Assembly (NCBI GenBank): GCA_910592005.1
Contig: CAJVPP010000762.1
Span: forward strand, 1-26,575
Origin: Funneliformis mosseae
Taxonomy: Eukaryota > Glomeromycota > Glomeromycetes > Glomerales > Glomeraceae
Length of the DNA: 26,575 nucleotides
Direction of reading: 5' to 3'
The notes below the pieces were generated by a model, which was not told the origin of the DNA, made no database searches, and was given only the letters and a program-made list of their open reading frames with translations. A program made the position numbers and the translations under genes. Of this stretch, positions 21,200 to 26,575 are shown one piece after another; positions within the stretch are counted from its first letter, which is position 1; every line of letters starts with the position of its first letter.

Positions 21200-21435
21200 T
21201 TAAATTTAAATAATGTAATTTTACTATTTTAATTTAAAATTAAAACAAATTGAAAATTAAGATATATAATATCTCAAATTAACTAATATTTTAATTTAAA
21301 ATTAAAATAAATTGAAAATTGAAACACAGTATTCAAGTTGATAATTTACAATTAAAACAAATTAAAAATTAAAATATGAGATATTTTAAGTTAATTATTA
21401 CTTTAATTTAAAATTAGGTAAATTGAAAACTAATA
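21200..21435. repeat. Degenerate tandem repeat, about four units of roughly 60-65 bp
   Basis: The core ATTTTAATTTAAAATTAAAA followed by CAAATTGAAAATTAA recurs at about 21226, 21288, 21349 (shortened) and 21401. Linkers such as GATATATAATATCTCAAATT and GAGATATTTTAAGTTAATT are related. It adjoins another degenerate repeat at 20881-21125. Confidence 0.5.
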
Positions 21436-21690
21436 AATTTAAACCACTTATTTGTGATATTATTATTTCATTTTCTATTTCTATATTTTTACTTACTATA
21501 GTTGATTTAAAACTAGTTTTCCGATCAGTATTTTTAGAATCATTATCTGTATTATCTAAATTAGAAATAAATAATTCTTTGCTTTATTTATATTTGTAAT
21601 ATTAGTAAATACATTAATAAAATCATCTTTATTTTCAAGTATATTAATCAAAAAATTAGTAATATTATTATTTTTTTTTACTAGTACTTA
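21432..21690 (-). pseudogene. Asn/Asp/Ile-rich coding relic, unrecognised
   Basis: Reading leftward on the minus strand, one frame gives NNNITNFLINILENKDDFIN and VFTNITNINK. After a one-base shift the next gives KELFISNLDNTDNDSKNTDR followed by KTSFKSTIVSKNIEIENEII. The text is continuous across the shift, which suggests a former protein with one indel. The Asn/Asp richness partly reflects AT pressure. No family is recognised. It lies upstream of, and opposite to, the DDE transposase relic. Confidence 0.35.
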
Positions 21691-22189
21691 GTAAATTCAA
21701 ATATATTTTTACCATAGTTAAAAATAAAAAGTAAATAATAAAAATAATTCACTAACTTCAATTTAAGATCCTTTTTAAATAATTAATACTGATAGAATAA
21801 TAGATTAGGTTATTTTCTTTCAATTTATTAGCTTTAATTTTAAATTGCATAAGTTTTAATAAAATTATTAAAAATTTAAATTATGTAAAAATATATAATT
21901 TATTAATAAAAGTCAAAAATTCAGAAAAATCAAAATAATAAGTTTTACATAAGATGTAATTTGATTTTCATCAGTAAATAATAAATTATAAAATTTATTT
22001 TCTCATAGTTTATCTTGATTTGATCAAGAATATAACTAATTAAGTCTATATAAATTTATGATAAATTAATAATATAATTTGATCTTTATGAAAAATAATA
22101 AATTGCAATTTATTTTTTCACAATTTATTAATCAATAATATCATAAGTTAAGAAATAACAAAGATTTATAAATAAAGATTTTAAAATCA

Positions 22190-24553
22190 AATGATAAATT
22201 TGAATCTAAAAAAAAGAATAAACAGCTTCTATTATAAGATAAATTAATAAATAATGAGAAAACTAATTATAATATTTTTGAAGAATTTAATAATGCAAAC
22301 AAATGAAGATAGTGAATAAAAAAATGAAATTAATTTTGAAAAAGAAAAGAATATCTAATTAAAACTTTTAAAAATAGGATTAGATAAATTAAATAATTAT
22401 TTTAAAATATTATTTTTTATTATTTATCTATATATAATTTAGAATAAAATGTGAATAATGAATTTGAGAAAAAAACTGAAATTTGTATAAAACTAATAAG
22501 ATATTAAGATTAATATATTATGATAAGTAGGGACCAAGTGACTTATTTACTAAATCAGCAAATGATATATCAAAAATTACAAAATTTTCCTATTCAATTT
22601 AATATTGATAATACAATTACAAGTTTAGATCATAATATTTAACTTGTGAATAAACAAAGCAGATCAGAAAAAAAATCTTATATAAAATAAATAAAATTAA
22701 TATAAGATAAAGGTTTTGAAAAAAGAATTAGAAGGTTATTATAATAAAATAAAAGTTAATGAATATAATAAGAAAAGAATAATTTTTGAATATCTAAAAT
22801 TATTGGATAAAAATAGCTCTGAAAAAGTAAAGTAAGTTTAAATATTATATAAATAGTTTTTGTTGATAGTGGTATTTGAAAAGTTCAACAAATATAATAT
22901 TAGGCTAATTATTGGTTTTATTTTAATGCATTTTTTGTATTATTTCAAGAAAAATATCAAAAAATTATTGATTAATTGATGATAAGAATGTTACTTAAAA
23001 ATGCTATATTTGAATTCACAATTAAAATTATAAAATTATATCTATAAAATTTAAAAAGTTTATAAAATAAAACTTATTAATTCAATTAGGAATAAATAAA
23101 AATAATCCATTAATATTTCAATAGTAATTTGTTAGCTTTATATTTTTAGATATACAAAGCAAAAATAAAATAAAGTATATATTATGATAAATATAAATGC
23201 AATAATATAATTCAATATAGAAATAAATTCTTAAAAAGATTTTTAAATATGAAAAACTTATATTACATTATAAAGATGAAAATATGGATCAAATCTTATC
23301 TAATTTAGTAAAAAATAAAAAAAAATATATTTTAGTAATATATAATAAATGTGTTTTTTATTTTAATAATATGCAATATAATATTTAGGCTAAGAAATAA
23401 ATTATCTTTACGAAAAAGGTAATAGTAAATCAATTATAATTAGTAAGTTTTTAATAGAAATTGATAGATGTTTAAATCTAAAATAAATAAACATTGAATA
23501 ATATCCTATAGTTTTAATAGAAGTACATGAATATTTAGAATTAAAAAAATAATTGTAAGGGTTATTAGATAGCAGAAATATTCTTAATCAAATAAAGAAT
23601 AAAGCAATTCCTATATTTGAATTCTTTATTCAAATTATATTAGTATTTTTATTTTTAATAATAGCTTAAATTATGCAATTTTTATTAAAGATATATTGAT
23701 TGCAAAATAAATGAATTTGAATTCTAGTAGTTTACAGTTAAAATACGTAATATATACTAGAATCTTAATAATTAGTTATAATTAATGATATTTTCTAAAA
23801 ATTATCAAAATAAAAAGTTTTAAGTTCAGTCTAAGGGATTAAAACAAATATTACAAGAATAAGAAAAATAGTCTAATAGTGAATTATTATTAAAATATAA
23901 GAAATGTAAAGAAAAAAATTGATGAAAATTGAAATAATTATTATACATATTACATAATAATATTAGAACTAAATTTTCTTAATCAAAAGAATATGATTGC
24001 TAAAACTATAGAAAGAATTGATCACAAGTATATTTTTATCTAAAGTTTTATTATGAACTTAACTTTATATTATTGAAGATTACAAAAAGGTATGTAAGAA
24101 AAAATTGTAACTATTTATGAATAGAATTAAGGTTACTTGTTTAAATTCATTTTAAATTTAGAAAATACCTAAATTATAGTTTCACTAAAATTTTTATTAA
24201 GGTTTTAATATAGTTTTGCATTTTTATAAGCTTTGATATAGTTTTATCTTTTCCAGAATTTCACAGATTTTTTAATAAGGTTTTAATATAATTTTCATTA
24301 AAATATTATCTTTTTCTATTTAGATAACTTACAAAACCTTTAGGTTTGTCTAGCAATCTTAGGTAGAATTAAAACAAATTATATCTCAAAGTCTTGAATT
24401 AATTTCTTTAGTTACAATTAAAAAGTTTATAAAAAAAAACTTAATGATATATAGATTTATATTAAAAGAGAATTAATAGAAAATTAGTTGAGTATGTAAT
24501 AAAAAATATAAATCCTATAGAAAATTTTTAGATGAAGTTTTAGAAAATTAAAT
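22190..24553 (+). pseudogene. Decayed DDE-superfamily transposase (AM-fungal type)
   Basis: Scattered frames line up, in order, with a DDE-endonuclease family that I remember as abundant in Glomeromycotina. They include KKELEGYYNKIKVNEYNKKR (about 22720-22780), SIYYDKYKCNNIIQYRNKFL (23174-23233), then DENMDQILSNLVKNKKKYIL and CVFYFNN. Further on come IPIFEF, IFIFNNS, LNQKNMIAKTIERIDHKYIF (23978-24037), ELNFI with KRYVRKNCNY (about 24055-24110) and, near the C-terminus, LVTIKKFIKKN and KKYKSYRKF. Both visible catalytic Asp positions are Asn (23344-23346 and 23657-23659). Stops replace Gln and Trp throughout. Between NCNY and the C-terminal block, about 230 bases (24131-24363) could be an old intron. 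The N-terminal limit is uncertain. Superfamily placement near IS630/Tc1 is inference. Confidence 0.75.
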
Positions 24554-25181
24554 TAAATTAAATTTGAACTAGTTGATATAGATGTATTATACCATATTTT
24601 TAATTTATATTTTGAATTTTTTTTGTTTAATTTAAGCTGGACTTATAGATTTAGTCAGAATTATAAAATTTTTAGTCTAAATTATAATTTTTAAATTTTT
24701 AAATAAGCTAAATTTATTTAATAAAAACTAAATTTTATATAATATTATAACAAAATTTTATATATCAATCATAATAAATAAATTTTGCTCTAAATTTTTT
24801 ATGATATCTTTTTTTACTGTTAAGTTTACAGTAATTTTATATATTTAATAAAAAAATATTTTAGTTAATAATAAAAAATTTTAGTATAATATACAATCTT
24901 TTATTTTTTCAAACTATAATAATTCTATTCAAAATTGATCAGTCACATTTAAAATATTTGTTTGATTGCACTCTTTGTTTTTATTTTCAGTCAAATTTAA
25001 GTTTATTCTGATTGGGTTGAGCAGTTTGTGTAATATGACTAATTTTCTGATCTTTAAACTTAAATTTTTTTTGAGTTTTTAGATTTCTTTTTTTTACATA
25101 TTTTTTAAATATATTGTCTCATTAAATTCAAAACATTTAAAGCCTTACAATAGTTAAATAATCTTTAAAAGTATATAAATT
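24554..25181. other. AT-rich stretch between transposon relics
   Basis: No supported frame. It may contain the 3' end of the element that carried the DDE relic, but I could not find its terminal repeat. Confidence 0.4.
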
Positions 25182-25270
25182 TTTAACACAAAAACCTTTA
25201 ATACTGGCACTTTTAATGTAAAGAAATTTAACACAAGACTTTTGAAGTTAGCACTTTTAATATAAAATAA
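25182..25270. repeat. Direct repeat, two adjacent units of 44-45 bp
   Basis: Unit one (25182-25226) and unit two (25227-25270) both begin TTTAACACAA and both contain GCACTTTTAAT(A/G)TAAA near the end. They are non-coding and their function is unknown. Confidence 0.6.
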
Positions 25271-25583
25271 TTAAATAATATTTTAATGAATTATGAAACT
25301 AGTAATTTTTTAGTTTTAAGACCAAATATTCAATACATATAAAAATATAAAGTTAGTGATATAATATTATTTAGTATATACAAATCTGAAATTAATAACT
25401 ATTTTTTATAAAAAAAGCTAGTTCATTCAATGACTAAGTTATACCTATTGATATTTTGAATATAAATGCTCAAAGTTTAAAGATTTAATGATTAGTATAA
25501 TTAAATTTATCTTTATTATTAATTTATTATTATACAGATATTAATTAATTATTCTTTAAATTAATTATAGAAAACTAAAGAAA

Positions 25584-26212
25584 ATGAGTAAAAGAAGTAA
25601 AAAAAAGTGAAATATTACTGAATCTTAAATTATTAAAAGATAGAATGATGAAAATATAGAAAAATTATTATTATTTTTAGAAGATAATTATAAAAAACTT
25701 CAAGTAGGCAAAAAAAGCCATCATATATAATTTAATTTTTACTGAAATCATTAAAACAAATCTAGTTTTAGTATTAAAGATAGAATTTAACATTTATTGA
25801 AAAGTATAAAAGAGTAAAGATAGAGAATAATCAAACAGATTCTGAAAGGGTTGATTGAAAATGGTTTGATATAATGAATAGAATTTTTGAATGTTGTGAA
25901 AATATTAACACTTTTTTTTTTTAAATAATTTAATAGGTTATATTAATAATAAGCAGTAAAGAAGATTAAAACTATAAAAGAAAAAAGAATTTTGTAGAAT
26001 CTTTGATTGATATTATGAATAATATTAATTAATTAAAGAATAGATTAGCATAATAAAAATTTGAAAGAATGAATAGAGAATTTAAATTATAATCAAAAAG
26101 GTTAGAAATTGAAAAATAAAAATAGGAGTATAAAAAGAAATAATTACATATGCAACATAAATTACTTATAAAAAAATTAGAAACACAATTAATACAAATA
26201 CAAAACAAGTAA
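25584..26212 (+). pseudogene. Decayed Myb/SANT-like DNA-binding protein
   Basis: ATG at 25584 opens MSKRSKKK and then, with TGA for Trp and TAA for Gln, NITES-stop-IIKR. The Trp/Leu-spaced segment NIEKLLLFLEDNYKKLQVGK that follows is typical of trihelix Myb/SANT-like domains. Further on are RVDWKWF-like remnants (GLIENGLI near 25845) and ESLIDIMNNIN (about 25999). A long charged coiled-coil-like tail (KFERMNREFKL, KKLETQLIQIQNK) ends at TAA 26210-26212. The span is not a multiple of three, so at least one indel exists, probably in the T-rich run near 25911. The layout matches a SANT-plus-coiled-coil family I recall as abundant in arbuscular mycorrhizal fungi, sometimes tied to Harbinger-type transposons. 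That tie is inference. Confidence 0.65.
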
Positions 26213-26331
26213 TAGAATAGCTATTTAATTATAACAATCAAATGTAATAAAATTCAAATAAAGAATAATTGAAATAAATTTATAAACTGAAAATTTATTA
26301 TTTTTTTATTTAATCATAAATTTTATATAGA

Positions 26332-26488
26332 TTATAATGTAAATAATTTTCTCATAATCCAATTTCTCTTTACTTCTCCTACTTTTTTTAAATGTTCATC
26401 ACTAATATCATTAAAATCATTATCTTTATTATTATTATCTATAGTATCATTACTATTATCTCTTCATCTATAATATAGACAAATTTGC
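26332..26488 (-). pseudogene. Asp/Asn-rich exon-like fragment, unrecognised
   Basis: After an acceptor-like TTCACAG (26489-26495 on the minus strand), one frame reads QICLYYR, a TGA where Trp fits, then RDNSNDTIDNNNKDNDFND and ISDEHLKKVGEVKRNWIMRK, ending LFTL-TAA at 26332. The second half is well-formed protein text (SDEHLKKVGEVKRNW). It lies tail-to-tail with the SANT-like relic. It is probably the last exon of a minus-strand gene or transposon gene that begins beyond the window. No family is recognised. Confidence 0.4.
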
Positions 26489-26575
26489 CTGTGAACATAA
26501 AAAAAAGTATTAATTTTTTAATAAAATAAAATATTAATGTTAATAATATAATTATTATATAAAAAATATAGTTTA

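Noticed and set aside
1..26575. tRNA or rRNA genes
   Set aside because: I looked for GGTTCGAATC-type T-arms and cloverleaf order. The only GGTTCG matches are inside the foldback arms, without paired stems of tRNA type. No rRNA sequence was recognised.

Overview
The window looks like nuclear DNA of a very AT-rich filamentous fungus, most likely an arbuscular mycorrhizal fungus (Glomeromycotina). The evidence is one spliced gene with short GT-AG introns of 82-110 nt, a fungal vip1-type RNA-binding protein, and decayed transposon proteins that resemble families I recall as expanded in Rhizophagus and relatives. The taxon is an inference. I see no bacterial operons, tRNA, rRNA or CRISPR.

Layout. 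1-1560: decayed coding sequence, including a minus-strand gene relic (498-1338) and a 39-codon ORF on the plus strand. 1593-3025: a foldback-type repeat whose inverted ends enclose about 21 copies of a 51-bp unit that is itself two hairpins. 3026-4708: AT-rich, nothing recognised. 4709-6352: a full-length but dead Tc1/mariner element with TA flanks, terminal inverted repeats (TIRs) of roughly 240 bp and a transposase relic. 6353-15540: an AT-rich desert with two copies of one 170-bp TA-flanked MITE in opposite orientation, a small inverted-repeat element, a possible solo LTR, a decayed foldback-like repeat and other fragments. 15541-20300: a less AT-rich island holding two unresolved coding relics and the only convincing intact gene, the four-exon vip1-like gene (complement 17428-18457, 250 aa). 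20300-26575: AT-rich again, with tandem repeats, a long DDE-transposase relic (22190-24553), a Myb/SANT-like relic (25584-26212) and Asp/Asn-rich minus-strand fragments.

How it fits together: this is a gene island surrounded by a transposon graveyard. The relics share one decay signature. Gln and Trp codons have become stops, catalytic Asp has become Asn, and Pro, His and Thr have become Leu, Tyr and Met. All of these are C-to-T changes on one strand or the other. The same change has eroded CpGs in the 51-bp array. This fits cytosine methylation followed by deamination, or a RIP-like process, acting on repeats while the vip1-like gene stayed intact. I found no clear evidence of a new multi-gene system. 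The most unusual structure is the palindromic 51-bp array inside the foldback element.
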